A DNA stretch of 64,000 nucleotides from Deltaproteobacteria bacterium (GTDB lineage Bacteria; Bdellovibrionota; Bdellovibrionia; Bdellovibrionales; Bdellovibrionaceae): assembly GCA_017302835.1 (NCBI GenBank), contig JAFLCC010000003.1:186001-250000 (forward strand), in the 5' to 3' direction. The notes beneath the pieces are model-generated. The model saw nothing but the letters and a program-made list of their open reading frames with translations. It made no database searches and had not been told where the DNA came from. Positions 8,804 to 17,074 of the stretch are shown piece after piece. A program made the position numbers and the translations under genes. Within the stretch, counting starts at the first letter, position 1. Each line of letters starts with the position of its first letter.

Positions 8804-9901
8804 TTAAAGTTGACGGCGTTTTTCAGCTTCTTCCAATGCATTTTGCTTGCGATTTTCCAATCGTTCAAGTTGTCGCTTTGCTTTTATTTTTTGTTCTTCA
8901 AGGCGATTTTGCGCCCACTCAATTTCACGATCTTTCTGCTCAGACCGATTCACTATAGCTGCGGATCTTTTCGAAATTGTACGAGCTTCAGCACTATCGG
9001 CCTTTTCCTGTGTTAATAACGAGTTAGCATAGTAAGCTGTCTGTAAATCTAATAAACGATTTGCTTCACGAAGCAAATTGAAATAGTCAGCACGTTCTTT
9101 TTCTGTCTGTGTTTTTAAGTTAGCTAGTCTTGATTGAATATCGGGTACAACAAAAGCATCTTTTAATAGTCCGATATCTTTAGTGTAAACAAATTGCCAG
9201 CTTTTTTCACTGTTCGGTTGTTGAATGATTGAAAATCCATTTTCGTAAACTCGAGTAATAACAGCGGGATTACCTCCATATTGATAATTTTCGTTTGAAC
9301 TAAATGCGCACTTATTTCCTTCTCCACAAAGTACAGCTTTATAGATATCACTTGCCAGCAATGCTACAGAATCGTTTTCTTGAATATTCGACTGACTAAG
9401 AACATTTCTTTGAATTAAAATCTTAAATACGCCATTACTTTGAATTGAAGTTACCACACCAGTGACCCAACGAATAGGGTTGGGTGGATCATAGATTTGA
9501 ATTTTTCTAACTAAACCAATAACTTCATCATTAACGCATATTCGATTTTGAGGGCACAAATCTTCTCGGGTAGCTTGCGAAAATTTAGCGCTTGTATCTA
9601 GAATCGTAAACTTTTCATTTGGAAAATCTCCATCGATTTTAATTAGTTTGACGGGTCTATTAGCGCCAGTGTTTGGTGGATGTATCAGATAAGTTACATT
9701 ATCACCTAAGCAAAATAGTTTATCGTTTTTTGTACATTGCTGACCAAGATTTTGATCTACCTTTGTTGAAGAGGCATTAAATGATTTTGCCTTTAAGTAA
9801 AGGGGTTGTGACAATTCTGCCCATGTTTGTAAAGATATGAATAATAGAGCGGCTGCAGCTATCGATTCTTTTAAACTCATAATTTTGTGTTTTATTTTCA
9901 T
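8804..9901 (-). CDS. secreted Cys-module protein with C-terminal coiled coil, second paralogue
   Basis: The 365-residue product has a signal peptide (AAAALLFISLQTWA, cut near residue 28). Three Cys-paired modules follow: C...LFCLGDNV, C...RICVNDEV and C...NKCAFSSNE. The last ~100 residues (QKDREIEWAQNRLEEQKIKA and onward) are highly charged heptads that should form a long coiled coil ending RRQL, which suggests oligomerisation or a spacer. It lies 38 bases after the 9940-11316 gene and 28 bases before the 8775 start, so the three genes are almost certainly one transcript. The start could be 7 codons later (MSLKES). Function unknown. Confidence 0.72.
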   Translation of the reverse strand: MKIKHKIMSLKESIAAAALLFISLQTWAELSQPLYLKAKSFNASSTKVDQNLGQQCTKNDKLFCLGDNVTYLIHPPNTGANRPVKLIKIDGDFPNEKFTILDTSAKFSQATREDLCPQNRICVNDEVIGLVRKIQIYDPPNPIRWVTGVVTSIQSNGVFKILIQRNVLSQSNIQENDSVALLASDIYKAVLCGEGNKCAFSSNENYQYGGNPAVITRVYENGFSIIQQPNSEKSWQFVYTKDIGLLKDAFVVPDIQSRLANLKTQTEKERADYFNLLREANRLLDLQTAYYANSLLTQEKADSAEARTISKRSAAIVNRSEQKDREIEWAQNRLEEQKIKAKRQLERLENRKQNALEEAEKRRQL

Positions 9902-9939
9902 ATTTTTCTCTTTTATTATTATTTAAATTATAAACTAAA

Positions 9940-11316
9940 TTAGTCCTCTTGACTTTCGGGAACAACAGCTGTTCCTTTATCGCTTTTTGTTAAACAGTCA
10001 TTGTAAGCATCTAATAAATTTGGTTTTTTATTGTTTCGAACATGCCAATCCCGAATTAAATTCATGCATTTAACTTGTTCTAAAGATTTGAATTTTGATA
10101 AAATCTCTAACCCCTCTGACGTAGTATATCTCTGATATTTTCCATTTTCTATCCATGGTTCCACGGCAATTTTAAAAGCTTGAAGAGCAAATGAATTGTT
10201 AAATTTTCCACAGCTCTTCAAGTGAAACTCAGTTTCTTCTCTCGGTACATCGTTGAGCTGTTTCAATTCATCCTTAAAGCACTCAAATGCAAATGAATTG
10301 GTTATAGCTGTACACGAATTTTTGATTTTTTCAATAAAAGCATATTTGAATAAAAAAGTTTGATAATTTTCATTTTGCTGTAGATCTGTTACATGCGATT
10401 TACATTTTGAGACATAAAATTGTGGACTAAGTTGTGCATAACGATTCTGTTTGACCAATGCAGACATCGATTGTTTCATTTCATTTTTTGGATTACCAGA
10501 CCAGGATTCGCTTAGGATTTCGATATTAGTTACTTGGGTAAACATTATTTTTCCTCCGACATATGGAGCTATTGTCACGTCGCCATTGCTAAATACCTCG
10601 AGAATCGAAATTTCTTTTTGCTGGTTGTCCATTACTGATAAGAATCTATTTTCATTTACAAGTTTACCAATACAGAATCTAAGCATGAAGCACGGTACAG
10701 ATCGGTGCAAGTTACTTTTGACTTCATTAGCAGTTAAACTGACATTATCATCTGTAGGAATTTTTTCAGTAGGATCTCTTCTATTATACAGCCTTTGAAC
10801 AGAAACATTTCCTGTGACTGTTGTGTAGAGCACAACGCTTTTGTAAATATTTAGTGTCTTGGTTTCGGGATTCATTTTATCAACTAACACAATGTCCCCG
10901 CTGCATAAATGACCAGTTGGGCAAATATATTGCCGTTTAACAGGTATGGTTTTAACTTGAGGGTAAGGATCTAAAACACGTATGTAGAAAGTCTCAGATC
11001 CAGGTAGCCCATCGATTTTCGTTACTATTCCTGGCATATTTGGATAGGCACTTAATTCTTTAATCGGGCGGGATGACAAAACTGATATTTGATCATTTAT
11101 ACAGATTTTCGGAACTCCCAGCCTTTGACTTTCGGAATCTGTCTGGGGTGAGCATGATGTTTGAGTTGGAACATTGGCAACGATATCATTACCGGCAGCA
11201 AGTGCTGGTAATTTATTAATAAAAGAAATAAAAAAGAAAACAAATAGTTTAGCTATTCGCCTTAATGAAGGGCCATTTTCCAATTTTTTTGTTGTTCCTT
11301 TTTGATCTTGAAACAT
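9940..11316 (-). CDS. secreted Cys-module protein, first paralogue of the operon
   Basis: The 458-residue product starts after AAGGAG. Its N-terminal signal segment has a basic RRIAK followed by LFVFFFISFINKLPALAA. Residues ~55-290 carry the same Cys-paired beta modules as its two downstream paralogues: KICINDQI, C...HLCSGDIV and C...RFCIGKLV. The C-terminal ~170 residues differ from the paralogues. They are helical with several Cys (SKCKSHV, NSCTAITNSFAFEC, KSCGKFNNSFA), which looks like a degenerate internal repeat built on a C-x-x-I/F-x-NSFA pattern. No known domain was recognised. As the promoter-proximal gene it probably drives the operon; the upstream 256 bases are noncoding. Confidence 0.7.
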   Translation of the reverse strand: MFQDQKGTTKKLENGPSLRRIAKLFVFFFISFINKLPALAAGNDIVANVPTQTSCSPQTDSESQRLGVPKICINDQISVLSSRPIKELSAYPNMPGIVTKIDGLPGSETFYIRVLDPYPQVKTIPVKRQYICPTGHLCSGDIVLVDKMNPETKTLNIYKSVVLYTTVTGNVSVQRLYNRRDPTEKIPTDDNVSLTANEVKSNLHRSVPCFMLRFCIGKLVNENRFLSVMDNQQKEISILEVFSNGDVTIAPYVGGKIMFTQVTNIEILSESWSGNPKNEMKQSMSALVKQNRYAQLSPQFYVSKCKSHVTDLQQNENYQTFLFKYAFIEKIKNSCTAITNSFAFECFKDELKQLNDVPREETEFHLKSCGKFNNSFALQAFKIAVEPWIENGKYQRYTTSEGLEILSKFKSLEQVKCMNLIRDWHVRNNKKPNLLDAYNDCLTKSDKGTAVVPESQED

Positions 11317-11572
11317 TTTCTTTCTCCTTAATTGACTTCACAACGATGTATTCTATGAAAAATCAATATATGGTAAAACTTTAAATATTTCACCTGTAGA
11401 GAATTAGACATTTAAGCAATAAACGTTACTGACCGAAATAGCTTTTGTTATCAGCTCTTTAAGTTCGAATTAACTATAAAATTTGCTTAAGGCTCTTTCC
11501 ATTTTCCTCATTTGTGATGAGGATGGCTAAAAGGACTTATGGAGATATTTATTATTCAATGTTTCTATACTT

Positions 11573-12976
11573 CTAAACTTCCATTTGGGGACCAGGGCCG
11601 TAGGGTTTTAGTCCCTTTTTCTTAATTTTTTCTACCAAAGTGGTTCTGTTTAGTCGCAATAAAGCCGCCGCCTGGTTGCGGTTCCATCCTGTTTTTTCGA
11701 GAGCCTTTAAAATTAAAGAATTTTCATAGGCATCCACAGCAGAATTAAAATCTAAACCATTTTCTGGGATTTCTTCATAAGTCATTTCTTCTTTTTTTTC
11801 AATTTTAGTTTGGTACTTAATGGGTAGGTCTTGAAGCTCAATGATTCCCTCTCCTTTAAGGATACAGATTCTTTCCACAAGGTTTTCAAGTTCGCGGATA
11901 TTTCCTGGCCAAGGATAAAGCGTTAGGCTCGCCAATGCTTTTTCACTAAACCCAAGCAGTTTTTTAGATTTGTTATATTGGAGTAAAAAATGACTTAACA
12001 ACAAGGGAATATCTGTTTTTCTTTCATTCAAAGAGGGAATGGAAATAGGAATCACATTTAGACGATAAAATAAATCTTCTCTAAAGCGGCCTTCATTAAC
12101 GGCTTTTTCTAAATTTAAATTAGTGGCAGCGATCACTCGCACATTTACGTTGATAGTTTTCATGCCTCCGACGGGTTCAAAAGATTTTTCTTGAAGAGCC
12201 CGAAGAATTTTGACTTGCAGGCTAGGTATCAGATCTCCTATTTCATCTAAAAACAAAGTACCACCATCAGCTAACTCAAAACGCCCCATCCGGTTAGTGA
12301 TGGCACCGGTAAAGGCGCCTTTGACATGGCCAAACAATTCACTTTCAAGAAGCTCAGAAGGGATAGCGCCGCAGTTTATGGGGATAAAAGGGCCTGACGC
12401 GCGCGAGGAATTATAATGAATGGCCTTGGCGATGAGTTCTTTTCCCGTGCCACTATTGCCTGTAATAAGAACGGTGGCTTCCGAGTCCGCCACTCTCTCA
12501 ACAAGATCCAGAACGTGATGAATTCCCTCACTTTGTCCTACGATTTGGTCAAACTTATATTTCTTATCTATAAATGATTTTAACTGTTTATTTTCTTGCT
12601 GAAGGTTTTTATGTTCTAAGGCCTTGTCAATAAGACTCAGAAGTTCTTCAAAATTAAAGGGCTTCGTTATAAAATGAAAGGCTCCTTTCTGAGTGGCTTT
12701 GATGGCGTGTTCAATTGACCCATAGCCTGTGAGAATAATCACTTGTATTTGTGGGTAAATAAGTTTTAGGTGTTCCATAAACTCTAGCCCATTTCCATCA
12801 GGAAGATTCATATCTACAATAGCCAAATCTAAAGCTTGATCCCCTTGGATAAGCAACTTAGCTTCCTCGATATTTGCAGAGGTGATGACATTCAAATTCT
12901 TTTTTGAAAGAACTCTAAATAAAGCCGTTCTGAGACTGGAGTCATCATCTAAAATAAGAACTTTCTGATTCTTCAT
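11573..12976 (-). CDS. NtrC-family sigma-54-dependent response regulator
   Basis: This is a ~467-residue two-component transcription activator. The order is a receiver domain (acidic LDDDSS, phospho-acceptor D in [19 protein letters not shown]), an AAA+ domain with Walker A (GNSGTGKE), the sigma-54-contact loop GAFTGA and Walker B ([11 protein letters not shown]), and a Fis-type HTH at the C-terminus ([16 protein letters not shown]). All catalytic motifs are intact. The start at 12976 has an AGGAAGG site. A longer form from 13006 would start at about the predicted transcription start, so it is rejected. The kinase gene upstream on the same strand (13075-14823) is the likely partner. Target genes would need -24/-12 promoters; I found no convincing one in the window. 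Confidence 0.93.
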   Translation of the reverse strand: MKNQKVLILDDDSSLRTALFRVLSKKNLNVITSANIEEAKLLIQGDQALDLAIVDMNLPDGNGLEFMEHLKLIYPQIQVIILTGYGSIEHAIKATQKGAFHFITKPFNFEELLSLIDKALEHKNLQQENKQLKSFIDKKYKFDQIVGQSEGIHHVLDLVERVADSEATVLITGNSGTGKELIAKAIHYNSSRASGPFIPINCGAIPSELLESELFGHVKGAFTGAITNRMGRFELADGGTLFLDEIGDLIPSLQVKILRALQEKSFEPVGGMKTINVNVRVIAATNLNLEKAVNEGRFREDLFYRLNVIPISIPSLNERKTDIPLLLSHFLLQYNKSKKLLGFSEKALASLTLYPWPGNIRELENLVERICILKGEGIIELQDLPIKYQTKIEKKEEMTYEEIPENGLDFNSAVDAYENSLILKALEKTGWNRNQAAALLRLNRTTLVEKIKKKGLKPYGPGPQMEV

Positions 12977-13012
12977 GAACCTTCCTTCCTGGTCGGTATG
13001 TGACATAACTTT

Positions 13013-13041
13013 ATATTATTGAAGTTTGACGGGCCTGTCAA
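13013..13041 (-). promoter_or_regulatory. candidate sigma-70 promoter of the sigma-54 regulator, inside a hairpin
   Basis: On the minus strand TTGACA (13036-13041) is followed after exactly 17 bases by TAATAT (13013-13018). The -35 overlaps a small hairpin, TTTGAC/GTCAAA at 13025-13042, which may end the kinase transcript or serve as an operator. The regulator could thus be made independently of the kinase. Confidence 0.5.
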
Positions 13042-13074
13042 AAATTCTACCTCAAAACTTGACGTGAGTTCGGT

Positions 13075-14823
13075 CTAGATTGTCGTAAAATTAACGCTTT
13101 TAAGCGAGAAAAGGATCTTAAGCTCATGGGCTTTGGTTAAGGAGCCTTGAAGATGGTACTTTTCTATAATATTCAGGGCTTCCGTGGGGGTCTGCTTTGT
13201 GGTCAACAAGATCTTTAGAGTTGCAAAATTTTGGTCTGATTTACCTGAAATTGAAATTTTATCATCTATAAAATTTTTGACGGATAAAAATAGTTCTAGG
13301 AAAAATTGAATCATTAAAATTGAAGATCCCAGAACCTGTAGATCTTTTTGGAGGTGATAACTGAGGGTGAAATTTTTATTTTGTCGTTGCAGATGGAATA
13401 ATTGAAAGGCTTTTTCAATCATATCATATAAATTAATTCTTTTGACCAACTCAGTATCATTGATTCTTGAAAAGACCAAAAGATTGTCAACGATATCTCT
13501 GCATCTTTTGGCTGCCTGTTCAATTTCTTTGAGGTCATGATAAATGGGATCTTCTGATGTTAAATCCATTAAAATAAGTTGCGTAAAAGATAACAAGCCA
13601 GCGAGGGGGTTATTCATTTCATGTGCTAAACTGCTACTGATAATCCCAAGTTCGGCATCTGGTGCCATTAAAAGGATTTTTGATTCCAGTTTTAATTTTT
13701 CGTTGATATTGTTGTACGAGTTTATAAAATATTCTTGTTTCTCGATAAGGATATTCTGGCTCAATACTTCAAAATGATCGTTGTTGTTGTCTAGTTTGAA
13801 ATTGGAACCTTTTTCGCAATCTTTGCAAGGGTGATCTAAATTAAAAATTAATTTATAACATTTGTTTTTATTTAAATCGCTAGGAAGATTGCTTTGAATG
13901 ACTTCGAAGTTGTTATTTATTAACACAACAGGCTCTTTGATGGCTTTGAAAGTGGCTTCCCAATGATTTTTAATAATTTCCATTTTATAGTTTTTTTCAA
14001 TGCGTTCCAAAGAAAGGCTGACGGCTTCAGTGATTCGACTTAAGAACTCAGTTTCTTCTTTTTTAAATGGTTTTATTTTTGCTCTCATAAAAAAAACAGA
14101 ACCAACTTCAACATTCTGCCAAAAAATAGGAAGTTTTAAAAAGTCATAATCCATCTTGGATTTAAGTTCTTCTGAAAAATATTTATCATCGGGTTCTTCA
14201 TAGATTTTGACCCATTGAATTTCAAAGGTTTGTAACAGTTCTTGATTTAATTTTACCTCTAGTTCGTTAATATTGTTTGATTTAAAAATAGCAGTAATAG
14301 TTTTTCTGAAAGCTTCGATTCTGTAATTCGTAAGAAATAATTTTTTTCTGGATTCAATTAAATACTTTGTTCTTTTTTCAATTTTTTCTTCCAAATCCGA
14401 TTTTAGCTTTTCTAAAGATTTGTTTTGTTCATCAAGTAAGGATTTGTAACTTTCAATTTGCTTATCGAAATACACTTTTTCCAATGTTAAGTTAAGGTCA
14501 TTCTCAATTTCGGGATCATTGTAGGAATAAAAGATTTTAAAAAAAGAAAATTTATTATGCAGATTTATAAAAATATTTTTTGAAAAATCTTTTGGTATGA
14601 CGGCAACTAGTTTTAAGTAAGGATTTATGGACTTCCATTCTGTATAGTAGTCCACAAATTTTTTTTCTAATAACGAGGTTAGATTTATTCCAATAACATC
14701 ATAGTTCGATCTAGTGAAATGATAATTGGCTTCATAAAGGTCTTTCGCTAAGATCGAACCCATTTCCTGCAGTTTTGGATTCCACGGACCAATTAATAAA
14801 AACTTATTAATTATAGCTGGCAT
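13075..14823 (-). CDS. histidine-kinase-like sensor with degenerate ATPase domain
   Basis: The 582-residue protein lacks obvious membrane segments. It has an N-terminal receiver-like region, a coiled coil (residues ~135-185), a GAF-like segment and a PAS-like segment with a Cys cluster (CYKLIFNLDHPCKDCEKG). Next comes a clear HisKA dimerisation helix with the phospho-acceptor in SSLAHEMNNPLAG (about residue 400). The ~100 residues after that occupy the HATPase position but lack the N-box Asn (ELFLSVKNFID stands there), the DxGxG G1 box and the GxGxG G2 box, and the protein ends early. ATP binding is therefore doubtful. It overlaps the HAD gene upstream by 13 bases and precedes the sigma-54 regulator, so it probably modulates that regulator. 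Confidence 0.82.
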   Translation of the reverse strand: MPAIINKFLLIGPWNPKLQEMGSILAKDLYEANYHFTRSNYDVIGINLTSLLEKKFVDYYTEWKSINPYLKLVAVIPKDFSKNIFINLHNKFSFFKIFYSYNDPEIENDLNLTLEKVYFDKQIESYKSLLDEQNKSLEKLKSDLEEKIEKRTKYLIESRKKLFLTNYRIEAFRKTITAIFKSNNINELEVKLNQELLQTFEIQWVKIYEEPDDKYFSEELKSKMDYDFLKLPIFWQNVEVGSVFFMRAKIKPFKKEETEFLSRITEAVSLSLERIEKNYKMEIIKNHWEATFKAIKEPVVLINNNFEVIQSNLPSDLNKNKCYKLIFNLDHPCKDCEKGSNFKLDNNNDHFEVLSQNILIEKQEYFINSYNNINEKLKLESKILLMAPDAELGIISSSLAHEMNNPLAGLLSFTQLILMDLTSEDPIYHDLKEIEQAAKRCRDIVDNLLVFSRINDTELVKRINLYDMIEKAFQLFHLQRQNKNFTLSYHLQKDLQVLGSSILMIQFFLELFLSVKNFIDDKISISGKSDQNFATLKILLTTKQTPTEALNIIEKYHLQGSLTKAHELKILFSLKSVNFTTI

Positions 14824-15509
14824 GTGGGAATAAAATCCTTATGGTGAGTGATGGTATAGTCAGCTTGTTCAAAATGATCTTTGGGAATGTCATTAGCATG
14901 TTCGCCAAACTTAAAATAGCAGGTTTTGGCTCCTAATTCTTTTGCCATTCGAATCTCTTGAGAAAGCCTGTTGCCGACAGAAAGAAGTTCAGAAGGGAGA
15001 AGATTTTCTTTTTTTAAAATCATTTGGAAGGCTTGTTTTTTAGTCTTATATTTATTTCCATCAATAATCAGATGATTTTCTTTAGGAATCCATTGAATTA
15101 ATTTAAGAGCCTCGATTTTTTGAACTTGAGTTTTTTCAACTCCAGAAGTGACGACATAAATTTTATATTTTGATTTGAGTCTATTCAAATTTTCGGATGA
15201 TCCTTCGATGAGATTGGCATTCAGTGGGATTTCCGGCTCATAAAAATGCTGAATTAAGGTCGCGGCGAGGTCATTTCTAGATACAGTGATTTCAGAAGTA
15301 AAGGGATAGCCATCGATAAAGTGTTTGAAAAATTCTCGATGGGAGGACTGGGCTACAAAGGATAATCGTTGCCTATTAAACTCTTCAAATGTGACTTTTA
15401 AACCATTCGCAAGAAGAACCTGATAAATTTTTTGGATAGCAAAGGGAATAAGTATTTCTGAAGTGTTGAGCAAGGTATCATCGACATCAAATGCGATAGC
15501 TTTAATCAT
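14811..15509 (-). CDS. HAD-superfamily hydrolase
   Basis: The 232-residue cytoplasmic HAD phosphatase has motif I FDVDDTLLNT (nucleophile D8, acid D10), a helical cap, motif II VVTSG and a motif III Lys around KTKKQAF. Motif IV reads VGNRLSQEI, the Asn/Glu-containing variant seen in some HAD subfamilies rather than a plain DD. It resembles phosphoglycolate phosphatase/pyrophosphatase-like members; the substrate is not predictable. Its end overlaps the start of the kinase-like gene by 13 bases, indicating translational coupling. It is divergent from glmU. Confidence 0.85.
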   Translation of the reverse strand: MIKAIAFDVDDTLLNTSEILIPFAIQKIYQVLLANGLKVTFEEFNRQRLSFVAQSSHREFFKHFIDGYPFTSEITVSRNDLAATLIQHFYEPEIPLNANLIEGSSENLNRLKSKYKIYVVTSGVEKTQVQKIEALKLIQWIPKENHLIIDGNKYKTKKQAFQMILKKENLLPSELLSVGNRLSQEIRMAKELGAKTCYFKFGEHANDIPKDHFEQADYTITHHKDFIPTCQL

Positions 15510-15597
15510 TAAGTAAACCTATCGCTTCTTTGAGGTTGAGGCAAGCTCAGGTTTACGTGGTTCTCTTGCATTGTGACTAGTGGTGGATCAAATCCAA

Positions 15598-15606
15598 TGC
15601 TATAGT
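15598..15606 (+). promoter_or_regulatory. candidate extended -10 promoter for glmU-glmS
   Basis: TGC followed by TATAGT forms a TGn-extended -10 element about 75 bases before the glmU start, in the divergent gap to the HAD gene. No good -35 is present at 16-18 bases, which extended -10 promoters can tolerate. Confidence 0.35.
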
Positions 15607-15680
15607 CCGTGACGAAATAGATTTATGGCCGTGCGGGTTCTTAGCCAGAACATTTAACCTTTATCAATAGGGTCTTAATT

Positions 15681-17063
15681 ATGGATACATCAAATAATAG
15701 TATTAAGCGTAATATGACTGCAATAATCTTAGCGGCGGGAAAAGGGACTAGGATGAAATCAGCACTTCCCAAGGTTTTACATCCTGTGGCGGGGCGACCC
15801 ATGATTTCTCGGGTTATTCAATCTTGTCAAAAGGCAGATGTTAAAGACATTCGAGTTGTCATTGGTCATGGTTCTGGACTTGTAAGAACCGTTTTAGAAA
15901 AAGAACCTGTGTTTTTTTATGAGCAAAAAGAACAATTAGGAACGGCTGATGCGGTAAAGGCGGCTCAAGTCGAAACGATCGAGGATGATGTTCTTATTCT
16001 TAATGGCGATCATCCTTTGATCGAGGCAGAAGACTTAAATGACTTCATTAAAGAATATCGCGACGAGAAATTAGATATTGCTTTAATCACAACCAATTTA
16101 AAAAAACCTGCTGAATTTGGCCGTATTGTCCGCAATGGAGGAGAACTTTATTCCATTGTTGAGGCCAAAGATGCCACCGCAGAGACTCTCAAAATAACCG
16201 AAGTGAATACCGGAATTTATATTATAAAAGCCAAGGTTTTGAAGGAATTATTACCAGAAATTAAAAATAACAATCTTAAAAAAGAATTTTATTTCACAGA
16301 TATTATTTCGTTGGCTATTTCTGAAAGAAAAAAGGTGAAAACTATTTCTGGGAATGCCAGGGTGGCATCAGGTGTGAATAGTCAAATGGAATTAGCAAAA
16401 GCCACAAAGTTGTTATTTAAAAACAAAGCCCAAAAACTTATGGAGGAGGGTGTCCTGATCATCGACCCGAAGGCCACCTATATCGAAGAGACCGTTCAAA
16501 TTGGATCTGGTTCGGTGATTTATCCTGGGGCTTATTTAAAAGGAAAAACACAACTGGGAAATTTTTGTTTGGTGGAACCACATTGCTTTATTCAATCTTG
16601 TCAAATAGGAGATAGTGTGCAAATCAAGGCGGGAAGTTATTTAGAATCCTCAGTGATTCATAGTAAATGTTCTTTAGGTCCCTATGCTCGCCTTCGCCCT
16701 GAAACAGAGCTTCTTGAAGAGGTGCATCTAGGCAATTTCGTAGAAGTTAAAAAATCAAAGATTGGGAAGAAAACCAAAGCGGCACACTTGGCCTATATTG
16801 GCGATGCGGAAGTCGGGGAAGAGTGTAATATTGGCTGCGGGACCATCTTTGTGAATTACCTGCCAAACAAATCTAAACATAAAACAAAAGTAGGTGATCA
16901 TACCTTTATTGGAAGTGATGTTCAGTTAATAGCTCCTTTGGAGGTGGGCCATCATGCTACGATTGGAGCGGGCTCTGTCATTACGAAAAATGTTCCCGAT
17001 GGCTCTTTGGCCGTGACCAGAGCACATCAGATGATTAAAGAAAATTACCAACCTAAAAAATAA
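15681..17063 (+). CDS. glmU: GlmU, bifunctional GlcNAc-1-P uridyltransferase / GlcN-1-P acetyltransferase
   Basis: GlmU makes UDP-GlcNAc, the precursor of peptidoglycan and LPS, from GlcN-1-P, acetyl-CoA and UTP. The N-terminal Rossmann-like uridyltransferase has the signature LAAGKGTRMKS (residues ~18-28). From about residue 255 to the end a left-handed beta-helix of hexapeptide repeats carries the acetyltransferase, with the conserved KTKAAHLAYIGDAEVG and NIGCGTI stretch. Length 460 matches E. coli (456). The first ~11 residues before MTAIIL are extra; an internal ATG at 15714 would match the usual family start, but the upstream ATG has a modest AGGG site. glmS follows after 11 bases, so the two successive steps of the pathway are co-transcribed. 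Confidence 0.96.
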   Translation: MDTSNNSIKRNMTAIILAAGKGTRMKSALPKVLHPVAGRPMISRVIQSCQKADVKDIRVVIGHGSGLVRTVLEKEPVFFYEQKEQLGTADAVKAAQVETIEDDVLILNGDHPLIEAEDLNDFIKEYRDEKLDIALITTNLKKPAEFGRIVRNGGELYSIVEAKDATAETLKITEVNTGIYIIKAKVLKELLPEIKNNNLKKEFYFTDIISLAISERKKVKTISGNARVASGVNSQMELAKATKLLFKNKAQKLMEEGVLIIDPKATYIEETVQIGSGSVIYPGAYLKGKTQLGNFCLVEPHCFIQSCQIGDSVQIKAGSYLESSVIHSKCSLGPYARLRPETELLEEVHLGNFVEVKKSKIGKKTKAAHLAYIGDAEVGEECNIGCGTIFVNYLPNKSKHKTKVGDHTFIGSDVQLIAPLEVGHHATIGAGSVITKNVPDGSLAVTRAHQMIKENYQPKK

Positions 17064-17074
17064 GGAAGATACTT

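Noticed and set aside
8775-8868. Upstream extension of the third Cys-module gene to 8868
   Set aside because: It would overlap the previous gene by 65 bases and replace a clean signal peptide with polar sequence; GAGG marks the start at 8775.
10451-10798. 115-codon reading frame antisense to the first Cys-module gene
   Set aside because: It has no RBS, no homology signature and lies entirely inside a better-supported gene on the other strand; it is a shadow frame.
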